A stretch of 5,117 nucleotides of DNA from Clostridiales bacterium (GCA_019409045.1 DXVG01000155.1:1-5117); one strand, 5' to 3'; positions 1 to 4,994 are shown, counted from the first letter of the stretch. Notes: generated by a model not told the origin, from the sequence alone. Numbers and translations: made by a program.

Positions 1-164
1 TGGACGAGATCGACCCCAAGCTCACCCAGCGCGCCATCGACACGCTCTCCGGCGCCGTGTTCGCGCTCAGCGCCACCATCCGCAAGGCCTCCGACCGCAC
101 CTATGTGCTCGCGCCCAACACCGTGGAGGTCAACGAAACCTACGATGTGGAGCGGAGGTTCTAG
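1..164 (+). CDS. sepF: SepF cell-division protein, C-terminal end (5' truncated by the window)
   Basis: Only the last 53 codons are present, read from base 3 and ending at TAG 162-164. SepF is a cytoplasmic protein that binds FtsZ filaments and tethers the Z ring to the membrane. The visible part corresponds to the conserved SepF core: a helix around DPKLTQRAIDTLSGAVFAL, then strands around RTYVLAPNTVEV. This fits the family pattern of '..QR.ID.LSG..FAL......Y...P..V.V'. The tail YDVERRF is short, as is usual. The membrane-binding N-terminal helix lies outside the window. The downstream order (yggT, ylmH, divIVA) is the classic sepF neighbourhood and supports the call. The stop is 2 bases before the yggT start, so the two are almost certainly co-transcribed. 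Confidence 0.88.
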   Translation, partial: DEIDPKLTQRAIDTLSGAVFALSATIRKASDRTYVLAPNTVEVNETYDVERRF

Positions 165-166
165 CC

Positions 167-463
167 ATGCGCATGTATCACGTCGTAGAGGCTTTGCAGC
201 TGTTTCTGCGCGTGCTGAGCGCCGCGATGTTCGTGTACTGGCTGCTGACGTTTCTGCGCTTTAACAATCGGCTGGTCGAGATACTGGCCAAGTTCATCTA
301 CCCCTTCGTCAAGCCGTTTCGCCGCCCGGCGATGTGGGTGATGCGCCGCACGGGGCTGCCGATCGACTTCACGCTCTGGTTTGCGATGATCGGCCTGAAC
401 ATCGTCAGCGAGCTGATCAACTTCATCTACTATCGCTTCCTTCTGCCCATCGGGCTCATCTGA
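167..463 (+). CDS. yggT: YggT/YlmG family small membrane protein
   Basis: This 98-residue integral membrane protein of the YggT (YlmG) family is usually encoded next to sepF. Its molecular role is not well defined; genetic links in bacteria and plastids concern division and membrane or nucleoid organisation. A hydrophobic segment spans roughly residues 10-31, followed by the family's proline-rich turn (YPFVKPFRRP, residues 45-54). The conserved 'G.P.DF' stretch is at 63-68, and a second hydrophobic segment runs from about 69 to 95. Length and two-helix layout are normal for the family. The start ATG is preceded by GGAGG (154-158) at an 8-base spacing, inside the end of sepF. The stop is 3 bases before the ylmH start, consistent with translational coupling. 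Confidence 0.9.
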   Translation: MRMYHVVEALQLFLRVLSAAMFVYWLLTFLRFNNRLVEILAKFIYPFVKPFRRPAMWVMRRTGLPIDFTLWFAMIGLNIVSELINFIYYRFLLPIGLI

Positions 464-466
464 GCG

Positions 467-1204
467 ATGGACGCGGAGGGAAAGCGGCTTCGGGAGCTCG
501 CGCTGCGCGCAGCGCACACGGGCGAACTGGTCTGCACGCGCTTTCTGGAGCCGCCCGAGGAGGTCTCGGCCCGCGCCGCGGCGAACGCGGCGGGCTGCCT
601 TGTGGCGTTTGAGGGCGGCTACGCGCTTGCCGAGCGCCGCATGGCGGGCTTTTTTACGGGCGATGCGCCCGCGCCGGAGGACTTCCCCCTGCGCCGGATA
701 CTGGCCGCGTGGGACGCGCGCTACGGCTCGGTCGGGCACCGCGACCTGCTCGGCGCGCTGATGGGGCTGGGGCTTGCGCGCGAAACGATGGGCGACATCG
801 CCTTTGCGCAGGAGGGCGCCGTGCTGTTTGTGCATCAGGACGTGGCGGAGTATGTGCTGTCGAACCTGGAGAGCGCCGGGCGTGTCAAGCTGCGCCTGCG
901 CGCGTGCGGGCCGGAAATCGCCCCGGCGGAGCCCAGGGGCGCGCGCGTGGTGCGCACAGCGCCGTCCACGCGGCTGGACGCCGTACTCGCCGCCGCCTGC
1001 GACCTTTCGCGGCAGGAGGCGCAGTCGATGGTGCGCGCCGGGCTGGTCAAGCGCAACCACGTTCCCGAGACGCGCGGCGACGCGCGCCTGGAGCCGGGCG
1101 ACATCGTGTCCGCGCGCGGGCTGGGCCGCTTCCGGCTGGACAGCGTGGGCGACGCGAGCCGCAAGGGCCGGCTGCGGCTGGGTTTGTTTGTGTACGGAAA
1201 GTGA
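467..1204 (+). CDS. ylmH: YlmH family S4-domain RNA-binding protein
   Basis: This 245-residue protein matches the full length of the YlmH family. The N-terminal part contains the family signature HRDLLGALMGLGLARETMGDI (split as HRDLLGALMG at 91-100 and LGLARETMGDI at 101-111). The stretch FVHQDVAEYVLSNL follows at 121-134. An S4 RNA-binding domain lies at about 168-225 (TRLDAVLAA..LSRQEAQSMVRAGLVKRNH..., ending GDIVSARGLGRF). YlmH binds ribosomes or RNA. In B. subtilis it has been linked to ribosome-associated quality control (alanine tailing) and lies beside the division genes. No strong Shine-Dalgarno precedes ATG 467, so translation probably depends on coupling to yggT, whose stop ends at 463. 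The stop at 1202-1204 is followed by a 109-base gap before divIVA. Confidence 0.9.
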   Translation: MDAEGKRLRELALRAAHTGELVCTRFLEPPEEVSARAAANAAGCLVAFEGGYALAERRMAGFFTGDAPAPEDFPLRRILAAWDARYGSVGHRDLLGALMGLGLARETMGDIAFAQEGAVLFVHQDVAEYVLSNLESAGRVKLRLRACGPEIAPAEPRGARVVRTAPSTRLDAVLAAACDLSRQEAQSMVRAGLVKRNHVPETRGDARLEPGDIVSARGLGRFRLDSVGDASRKGRLRLGLFVYGK

Positions 1205-1313
1205 AGAAAATTCGATATTTCGGCTATCCGGGAGGATTTTCCCCCTGCGCGACGAAATATCCAGAGAAGATTGATCTTGCCCTCGGGCATGGCTACGAAA
1301 GGGAGAGAAAACA
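1205..1313 (+). promoter_or_regulatory. ylmH-divIVA intergenic leader with a 9-bp inverted repeat
   Basis: This 109-base gap is more AT-rich than its surroundings. It contains a perfect 9-base inverted repeat, GATATTTCG (1214-1222) and CGAAATATC (1253-1261). Inside it is a small hairpin, ATCC-GGGA-GGAT (1226-1237). The divIVA Shine-Dalgarno AAAGGGAG (1298-1305) lies 8 bases before the start codon. I see no convincing -35/-10 pair and no T tract, so this is more likely an mRNA structure (processing or translation control) than a terminator. Whether divIVA has its own promoter cannot be settled by reading. Confidence 0.45.
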
Positions 1314-1901
1314 ATGCCGATCAGTGTCAAGGACATACTGGAAAAGGAATTCAGCACCCAGAAGCGGGACGGTTATAATGTCGAAGAAGTCGATAATTTC
1401 CTGGACGATATCTCCGATCAGCTCAGCGTGCTCATTCGGGAAAACCTGGCGCTGACCGAGCAGAACAAGGCGCTGCAGGAGGAGAACGAGCGGCTGTCGA
1501 TGGCCGCGAGCATGCAGGCCGAGGCCCCCGCGGTCGAGCCCGCTCCGGCTCCCGTGCCGGTCGCCGCGGCGATTGCCGAGCCCGCTGTGAGCACCGAGCC
1601 CGCCTACGACGAGCCCAGCTACTTCAAAAACCTGGAGATCGCCATGCGCGATACGCTCGTCAACGCCCAGCGCATCGCCGACGACACCGTGGCCGAGGCG
1701 CGCAAGAAGGCGCAGGAGCTGATCTCCTCCGCCGAGGAGCAGGCCGCGACCACCGTGTCCAACGCCAAGGTGGAGGCCGAGAGCGTCAAGGCCGAGGCCG
1801 ACAACATCCGCAAGACCATCGCCAACTATCGCGCCAGCTTCCGCCGCTTGGTGGAGGGACAGGTGCAGGTGCTCAAGGAGACCGATTCTCTGTTTGACTG
1901 A
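1314..1901 (+). CDS. divIVA: DivIVA-family cell division/polar scaffold protein
   Basis: The 195-residue product is a coiled-coil protein of the DivIVA/GpsB type, which gathers at negatively curved membrane (division sites and poles) and recruits partners. The N-terminal lipid-binding domain is clear: the opening ISVKDILEKEFS aligns with the family start, and YNVEEVDNFLDDI follows (21-33). A first coiled coil runs to about residue 64. An Ala/Pro/Glu-rich linker (about 65-100) follows, and then a long second coiled coil (about 103-190, rich in A, E and K). The B. subtilis membrane-contact pair F17-R18 reads K17-R18 here, with one extra residue before the G-Y, so the hydrophobic tip is missing. 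A Shine-Dalgarno AAAGGGAG precedes ATG at good spacing. It follows ylmH as in other Firmicutes and ends at a terminator-like hairpin. Confidence 0.9.
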   Translation: MPISVKDILEKEFSTQKRDGYNVEEVDNFLDDISDQLSVLIRENLALTEQNKALQEENERLSMAASMQAEAPAVEPAPAPVPVAAAIAEPAVSTEPAYDEPSYFKNLEIAMRDTLVNAQRIADDTVAEARKKAQELISSAEEQAATTVSNAKVEAESVKAEADNIRKTIANYRASFRRLVEGQVQVLKETDSLFD

Positions 1902-1922
1902 GCCTTGAGCACAGGGCGGTTT

Positions 1923-1975
1923 GCGGGGCGACGCCGCGCGGGAGCACTCGCGCTGCGCCGCCCCGCGCGCTTTTT
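1923..1975 (+). terminator. GC-rich hairpin with T tract after divIVA
   Basis: Bases 1923-1930 (GCGGGGCG) pair with 1959-1966 (CGCCCCGC). The stem continues through CGC/GCG (1932-1934 with 1955-1957) and a 7-pair inner helix (1936-1942 with 1947-1953). It closes on an AGCA loop and contains only two single mismatches. Five T residues (1971-1975) follow after four bases (GCGC). The 4-base separation between stem and T tract is not ideal, so termination may be partial. It divides the sepF-divIVA unit from the DUF5665-lspA-rluD unit. Confidence 0.72.
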
Positions 1976-2029
1976 GCGCGTATACGCCCCCGCCCGCATG
2001 GGAAAACTTGTCGGCGAGGAGGGGCGAAG

Positions 2030-2302
2030 ATGGACGACGGCCTTGAAAAGCGGCTGGAGGCGCTGGCGGGCACGCTGGAGAGGATGCGGCTGGACGAGTA
2101 TGTGGAGCACGTTTCCAACCGCAAGCGGCTGCTTTGGGACAACCTGCTCTACGGCATGATGCGCGGCTTCGGGTTCACGCTGGGGTTCGCGCTTCTGGCC
2201 GCGCTCAGCGCGGTTTTGATCAAGAACATCGTGGTGGAGAATATACCCGTCATCGGCGGGTTTCTCGCGGAGGTAGTCCATGCGATCGAGGCGAGGATGT
2301 AG
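2030..2302 (+). CDS. DUF5665-type small membrane protein
   Basis: This 90-residue protein resembles the DUF5665 family of small Clostridia/Firmicute proteins; function unknown. The N-terminal ~45 residues are charged and helical (LEKRLEALAGTLERMRLDEYVEHV), followed by RKRLLWDNLLYGMMRGFGF at 31-49. A hydrophobic segment spans about 47-68. The C-terminal amphipathic stretch has the characteristic IPVIGGFLAEVV (72-83). It probably sits in the membrane with a cytoplasmic N terminus (inference). A strong Shine-Dalgarno GAGGAGGGG (2016-2024) lies 5 bases before ATG 2030. The stop TAG is followed after 1 base by the preferred lspA start, so the two are coupled. It takes the place of B. subtilis ylyA upstream of lspA, but it is not a YlyA homologue as far as I can see. 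Confidence 0.8.
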   Translation: MDDGLEKRLEALAGTLERMRLDEYVEHVSNRKRLLWDNLLYGMMRGFGFTLGFALLAALSAVLIKNIVVENIPVIGGFLAEVVHAIEARM

Positions 2303-2303
2303 C

Positions 2304-2744
2304 ATGCTCTGGCTGGCGGTTCTGGCCGTGGCGGCCGACCGGCTGACCAAGTACTGGTCGCTGTCGCTGGATGGCGCGACGCCGTTCATCCCCGGCGTTT
2401 TGCGCTTTCAACCGCTGCGCAATTTCGGCGCGGCCTTTGGCATATTCTCCGGGAACTCGACATTTCTAAACGCGCTGGTGATCGCGCTGTGCGTGGCGGT
2501 GCTGCTGGCGATACTGTTCTATCCGCGCATGACCCGCCTGGGCAGCGCGGGGCTGTGGCTGGTGCTGGCGGGCGGGGTCTCCAACCTGTACGACCGGCTG
2601 CGCTTTGGCTACGTCATAGACTTTCTGGAGTTTGAATTCATGCGCTTTCCGGTGTTCAACCTCGCCGACGTGTGCGTGGTGGTCGGCTGCGCGCTGACGT
2701 TTATCGCGCTTTTGCGCTCGGAAGGGGGGCGGGCGCGTGGCTGA
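2304..2744 (+). CDS. lspA: Lipoprotein signal peptidase (signal peptidase II)
   Basis: LspA is a four-helix membrane aspartyl protease that removes the signal peptide from diacylglyceryl-modified prolipoproteins. With start 2304 the protein has 146 residues, and its start (MLWLAVLAVAADRLTK) aligns closely with the B. subtilis enzyme. All six residues found important there appear present: D12, N94, D97 (catalytic), N119, A121 and D122 (catalytic). They lie in AADRLTK, SNLYDR and FNLADV. RNFGAAFG (39-46) matches the conserved 'N.GAAF' loop. The usual 'GN' before 'L.DR' is SN here, a variant I believe also occurs in some Clostridia. An in-frame ATG at 2280 with a better Shine-Dalgarno (GGAGG 2269-2273, 6-base spacer) would give 154 residues beginning MRSRRGCS. 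I prefer 2304 from alignment and its position just after the upstream stop, with GAGG at 2293-2296. The gene overlaps the next one by 8 bases. Confidence 0.92.
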   Translation: MLWLAVLAVAADRLTKYWSLSLDGATPFIPGVLRFQPLRNFGAAFGIFSGNSTFLNALVIALCVAVLLAILFYPRMTRLGSAGLWLVLAGGVSNLYDRLRFGYVIDFLEFEFMRFPVFNLADVCVVVGCALTFIALLRSEGGRARG

Positions 2745-3654
2745 GGCGCTGCGCTGGACGGTGGAGGCCGAGGCGGCCGGGGAGCGGCTGGACGCCTACA
2801 TAACCGCGCGCACGGAGCTGACGCGCTCGCGCGTGGCCTCCCTCATCGAGGACGGACAGGCGACGGTCAACGGCGCGGCGGCGGGCAAGGCGGGCGTGCG
2901 CCTGCGCGCGCGCGACGAGGTATGCCTGACGGTGCCGGAGGCGCGCGAGGCCGCCGTGGAGGCGCAAGACATCGACCTGCGCGTGATCTACGAGGACGCC
3001 GACCTCGCCGTGGTGTACAAGCCCTCGGGCATGGTCGTCCACCCCGCGGCGGGCAACCCGGACGGAACGCTGGTCAACGCGCTGCTCTACCATCTGGACG
3101 GCCTTTCCGGCATCGGCGGCGAGAAGCGGCCGGGGCTGGTACACCGCATCGACAAGGACACATCGGGGCTTCTGCTGGTGGCGAAGAACGACCGCGCGCA
3201 TGTGTCCCTGTCCGGGCAGATCAAGGAGCACTCGGTGGAGCGCGCCTATCTGGCCGTGTGCATCGGGCATTTCAAGGACATCGGGGGCACGGTGGACGCG
3301 CCCATCGGCCGTCATCCGACCGACCGCAAGCGGATGGCCATCCGCGAGGGCGGGCGACGGGCGGTGACGCACTGGCGCGTGCTGGAGGAATTGCGCGGCG
3401 CTTCCTATATCGAGGCGCGGCTGGAGACGGGGCGCACGCACCAGATCCGCGTACACATGGCCTCGCTGGGGCATCCGGTGCTGGGCGACCCTGTGTACGG
3501 GCCGAAGAAGTCGCCCTATCCCGTGGCGGGCGGGCAGCTTTTGCACGCGGCGGTGATCGGCTTTGACCACCCCGCCACCGGCGAGCGCATGCGCTTTGAG
3601 GCCCCGCCGGAGCCCCGATTTTTAACATGGCTGGAACGCCTGAAAACGCGTTGA
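2737..3654 (+). CDS. RluA/RluD-family pseudouridine synthase (YlyB-like)
   Basis: The product converts uridine to pseudouridine in RNA, probably 23S rRNA; the exact site cannot be read from sequence. The 305-residue length is typical of RluD/YlyB. An S4 RNA-binding domain occupies about 15-67 (ERLDAYITARTELTRSRVASL, split here as ERLDAYITAR and TELTRSRVASL). The catalytic domain follows with YKPSGMVVHPA (94-104) and the RluA-family motif HRIDKDTSGLLLVAKN (136-151), whose D139 is the catalytic aspartate. The conserved LETGRTHQIRVHMASLGHP (229-247) and GDPVYG (250-255) come next. Start GTG 2737 lies inside lspA and is preceded by the purine-rich AAGGGGGG. The stop TGA (3652-3654) is embedded in the -35 box of the next promoter. 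Position after lspA matches ylyB in B. subtilis, though pyrR does not follow here. Confidence 0.92.
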   Translation: MAEALRWTVEAEAAGERLDAYITARTELTRSRVASLIEDGQATVNGAAAGKAGVRLRARDEVCLTVPEAREAAVEAQDIDLRVIYEDADLAVVYKPSGMVVHPAAGNPDGTLVNALLYHLDGLSGIGGEKRPGLVHRIDKDTSGLLLVAKNDRAHVSLSGQIKEHSVERAYLAVCIGHFKDIGGTVDAPIGRHPTDRKRMAIREGGRRAVTHWRVLEELRGASYIEARLETGRTHQIRVHMASLGHPVLGDPVYGPKKSPYPVAGGQLLHAAVIGFDHPATGERMRFEAPPEPRFLTWLERLKTR

Positions 3655-3679
3655 CAGGCGCGCAGACATCGTTTATAAT
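3651..3679 (+). promoter_or_regulatory. Perfect consensus sigma-A (sigma-70) promoter for the MgtE-type gene
   Basis: TTGACA (3651-3656) and TATAAT (3674-3679) are separated by exactly 17 bases, the textbook vegetative promoter. In such GC-rich sequence a perfect match is very unlikely by chance. The -35 box contains the rluD stop codon. The expected transcription start is around 3686, giving a leader of about 180 bases before the transporter start. No TG extension of the -10 box is present. Confidence 0.9.
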
Positions 3680-3685
3680 GAAGGC

Positions 3686-3871
3686 GACCTATCTTTGAAG
3701 GAGGTGGACTCGCGTGGACGAATGCGGAGGAAGTAGACGGAAACCGGGCGCTTGGGCCGCGCGCGTTCGCTGACCCATCGCTTCGTTTCCCCACAATTTC
3801 TTCTGCACGACGGCGTCGCCCCGCAAGGGGACGGACGTCTGCTTTGCATTGCGAAAGGAGTGAGGGAAATG
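3686..3871 (+). promoter_or_regulatory. Structured 5' leader of the MgtE-type gene with two alternative pairings
   Basis: The leader contains a long imperfect hairpin, 3739-3790. GGAAAC (3739-3744) pairs with GTTTCC (3785-3790). GGGCG/CGCTT follows (3746-3750 with 3779-3783, two G-U pairs), then TGGG/CCCA (3753-3756 with 3774-3777), then GCG/CGC (3759-3761 with 3768-3770). A second hairpin with CCCC-GCAA-GGGG core lies at 3809-3839. The 3' arm CGTTTCCC (3784-3791) can instead pair with GGGAAATG (3864-3871), which includes the transporter start codon; only one of the eight pairs is G-U. The Shine-Dalgarno AAAGGAG is at 3854-3860. This suggests an on/off switch (inference). The sequence does not show the conserved blocks of the M-box magnesium riboswitch as I remember them. 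Confidence 0.5.
3714..3773 (+). CDS. Possible 19-residue leader peptide upstream of the MgtE-type gene
   Basis: An almost perfect Shine-Dalgarno, AAGGAGGTG (3698-3706), lies shortly after the promoter. It precedes GTG 3714, with 9 bases between AGGAGG and the start. The reading frame codes for a 19-residue peptide, MDECGGSRRKPGAWAARVR, ending at TGA 3771-3773. It is basic, with three arginines in the last half, and resembles no protein family I know. It lies in a different frame from the transporter. Its last dozen codons overlap the 5' arm and loop of the hairpin at 3739-3790, so a translating ribosome would open that structure. Short leader peptides control magnesium transporter genes in enterobacteria (MgtL upstream of mgtA), which makes this plausible by analogy only. 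The GTG start and lack of comparative data keep confidence low. Confidence 0.42.
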   Translation: MDECGGSRRKPGAWAARVR

Positions 3872-4855
3872 CTCAGGATTGTAGAAAACACGGCGGGCGC
3901 GATCATGACGCCCGAGTTTGTGCGGCTGCGCGCGGACATGCGCGCGGGCGATGCCTTGCGCGCCATTCGCGCCTCGGGGCTGGACAGCGACGCGCTCTAC
4001 ACCATCTATGTGGTCGACGGCGCAGACAGGCTGCTGGGCGTTCTGGAGCTGCGCGCGCTGCTGTTCGCGCCGGAGGAGGCGACGCTCGAGACGCTGATGG
4101 ACACGGCCTTTCAGAGCGTGAACGCCATGGACGACCAGCAGCACGCCGCCGCGCTGGTGCGCAAGTACGACCTTCTGAGCCTGCCGGTGACCGACGACGA
4201 GGGGCGTCTGGTGGGCGCGATCGGCGTGGGCAGCATCGTGGACATCATCGAGGAGGAGGACACCGAGGACTTCGAGCGCATGGCCGCGCTGGTGCCCGCC
4301 GAAGACGGCTACGCCACGGCCTCCACGTTCGCGCTGGCAAAGCGCAGGCTGCCATGGCTTTTGATCCTGATGGCGTCCTCCCTGTTGTGCGAGCGGCTGA
4401 TCCAGAGCTACGAGGGCTTTTTGCGCTCCTCCGAGGCGCTGGGCGTGCTGATGGTCAGCTGCATGCCAATGCTGATGGACACGGGCGGAAACGCCGGTTC
4501 GCAGTCCTCCACCACGGTCATCCGCGCCATGGCGCTGGGCGAGCTCTCCCCGCGCGACACGCCCTCGATGCTGTGGAAGGAGCTGCGCACATCGCTTCTG
4601 TGCGGGCTGGGGCTGGCGCTGGTCAACTTCGTTCGGCTGGTGTGGTTTGCGGGCGCCGCGCCCATGGCGGCCATGTCCATCTCGACGGCGGTGCTGCTGG
4701 CGGTGGTGTCGGCAAGCGTGCTGGGCGGGCTTCTGCCCATGGTCGCGCGCGCGCTCAAGCTGGACCCCGCGCTGATGGCGGGGCCTCTGCTGACGACCAT
4801 TGTGGACGTATTATCGCTGGCGATACTGTTTGCGCTGGTGTCCTCCATGGCGTGA
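3869..4855 (+). CDS. MgtE-type magnesium transporter lacking the N-terminal domain
   Basis: MgtE proteins are dimeric magnesium channels whose cytoplasmic domains sense magnesium and gate the pore. This 328-residue product begins directly at the linker before the CBS pair (IVENTAGAIMTPEFV). CBS1 spans about 13-66 and CBS2 about 77-130 (KYDLLSLPVTDDEGRLVGAI at 99-118), then the acidic DIIEEEDTEDFERM. The membrane domain (about 160-328) has roughly five hydrophobic helices, the signature MDTGGNAGSQSS (203-214), and LDPALMAGPLLTTIVD (298-313). D313 sits where the pore aspartate of Thermus MgtE lies. Full-length homologues have about 450 residues, so the ~120-residue MgtE_N domain is missing. Upstream bases are promoter and leader, so this is not a simple frameshift. 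ATG 3869 is chosen because AAAGGAG (3854-3860) lies 8 bases upstream. A longer in-frame TTG start at 3752 has no such support. Confidence 0.88.
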   Translation: MLRIVENTAGAIMTPEFVRLRADMRAGDALRAIRASGLDSDALYTIYVVDGADRLLGVLELRALLFAPEEATLETLMDTAFQSVNAMDDQQHAAALVRKYDLLSLPVTDDEGRLVGAIGVGSIVDIIEEEDTEDFERMAALVPAEDGYATASTFALAKRRLPWLLILMASSLLCERLIQSYEGFLRSSEALGVLMVSCMPMLMDTGGNAGSQSSTTVIRAMALGELSPRDTPSMLWKELRTSLLCGLGLALVNFVRLVWFAGAAPMAAMSISTAVLLAVVSASVLGGLLPMVARALKLDPALMAGPLLTTIVDVLSLAILFALVSSMA

Positions 4856-4864
4856 ACAGCCATG
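4846..4864 (+). other. Small hairpin across the transporter stop codon
   Basis: CATGGC (4846-4851) and GCCATG (4859-4864) form a perfect 6-pair stem with a 7-base loop that contains the TGA stop. It is the first of four consecutive hairpins. No T tract follows, so it is probably not a terminator alone. It could be chance. Confidence 0.4.
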
Positions 4865-4872
4865 CACGGACA

Positions 4873-4896
4873 GAGCCGGAACCCCCGTTCCGGCTC
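4873..4896 (+). terminator. Perfect 10-bp hairpin after the MgtE-type gene
   Basis: GAGCCGGAAC (4873-4882) pairs perfectly with GTTCCGGCTC (4887-4896) around a CCCC loop. There is no T tract after it, so it may protect the mRNA 3' end or act together with the next hairpin rather than terminate by itself. Confidence 0.6.
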
Positions 4897-4907
4897 AGGA
4901 TGTCAGA

Positions 4908-4930
4908 AAAGGCCGCGGGAAGCGGCCTTT
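4908..4930 (+). terminator. Intrinsic terminator after the MgtE-type gene, potentially bidirectional
   Basis: AAAGGCCGC (4908-4916) pairs perfectly with GCGGCCTTT (4922-4930) around GGGAA, giving nine pairs. The short T run belongs to the stem itself, and the A run on the other side would give a T run on the opposite strand. This is the usual shape of a compact terminator that can work in both directions. The tract is only three T long, so efficiency is uncertain. Confidence 0.75.
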
Positions 4931-4957
4931 CAGTATGTTGACAAAGTCAACAGACTG
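4931..4957. repeat. 27-base near-perfect palindrome next to the terminator
   Basis: CAGTATGTTGAC (4931-4942), AAA spacer, GTCAACAGACTG (4946-4957). Eleven of twelve positions pair; the one mismatch is A4935 with G4953. It begins at the base immediately after the terminator stem. It could be a protein-binding site, the end of a dispersed repeat, or a third terminator-region hairpin. It includes a TTGACA match (4938-4943) but no -10 box at a proper distance. Confidence 0.55.
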
Positions 4958-4994
4958 CCAGGGCGTTGAGAAAGCCCGCAAGCCAAGGAAGCGA

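Noticed and set aside
161..1357. 398-codon open frame on the - strand
   Set aside because: It lies opposite yggT and ylmH, both with clear family motifs. The predicted protein is a low-complexity mix rich in R, A, H and Q, as expected for the antisense of GC-rich codons.
1978..1987. 10-base palindrome GCGTATACGC before the DUF5665 gene
   Set aside because: It is a perfect palindrome but short and in alternating GC-rich sequence, and no -35 box fits the TATA. Chance is a sufficient explanation without conservation data.
2701..3570. 289-codon open frame on the - strand
   Set aside because: It is antisense to rluD, which has an intact catalytic motif. The translated product has the same R/A/H-rich shadow composition and no recognisable domain.
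3717..3740. T-box leader (GACGAATGCGGAGGAAGTAGACGG-like start resembles stem I)
   Set aside because: The GGA...AGTA stretch recalls the start of T-box stem I, but no AGAGAG element and no TGGNACCGCG antiterminator sequence follow, and the gene is not an amino-acid or tRNA-synthetase gene.
3752..3868. N-terminal extension of the MgtE-type protein from TTG 3752
   Set aside because: There is no Shine-Dalgarno for TTG 3752 and no similarity to the MgtE N domain. It overlaps the structured leader, while ATG 3869 has AAAGGAG at good spacing.
3686..3868. M-box (ykoK) magnesium riboswitch
   Set aside because: The position before a magnesium transporter suggested it. However, I do not find the conserved AGGTGAGGCTCC-like block, the GCTGCTGCCC-like block or the GCCAATGGGT-like block. 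A covariance-model search would settle it.
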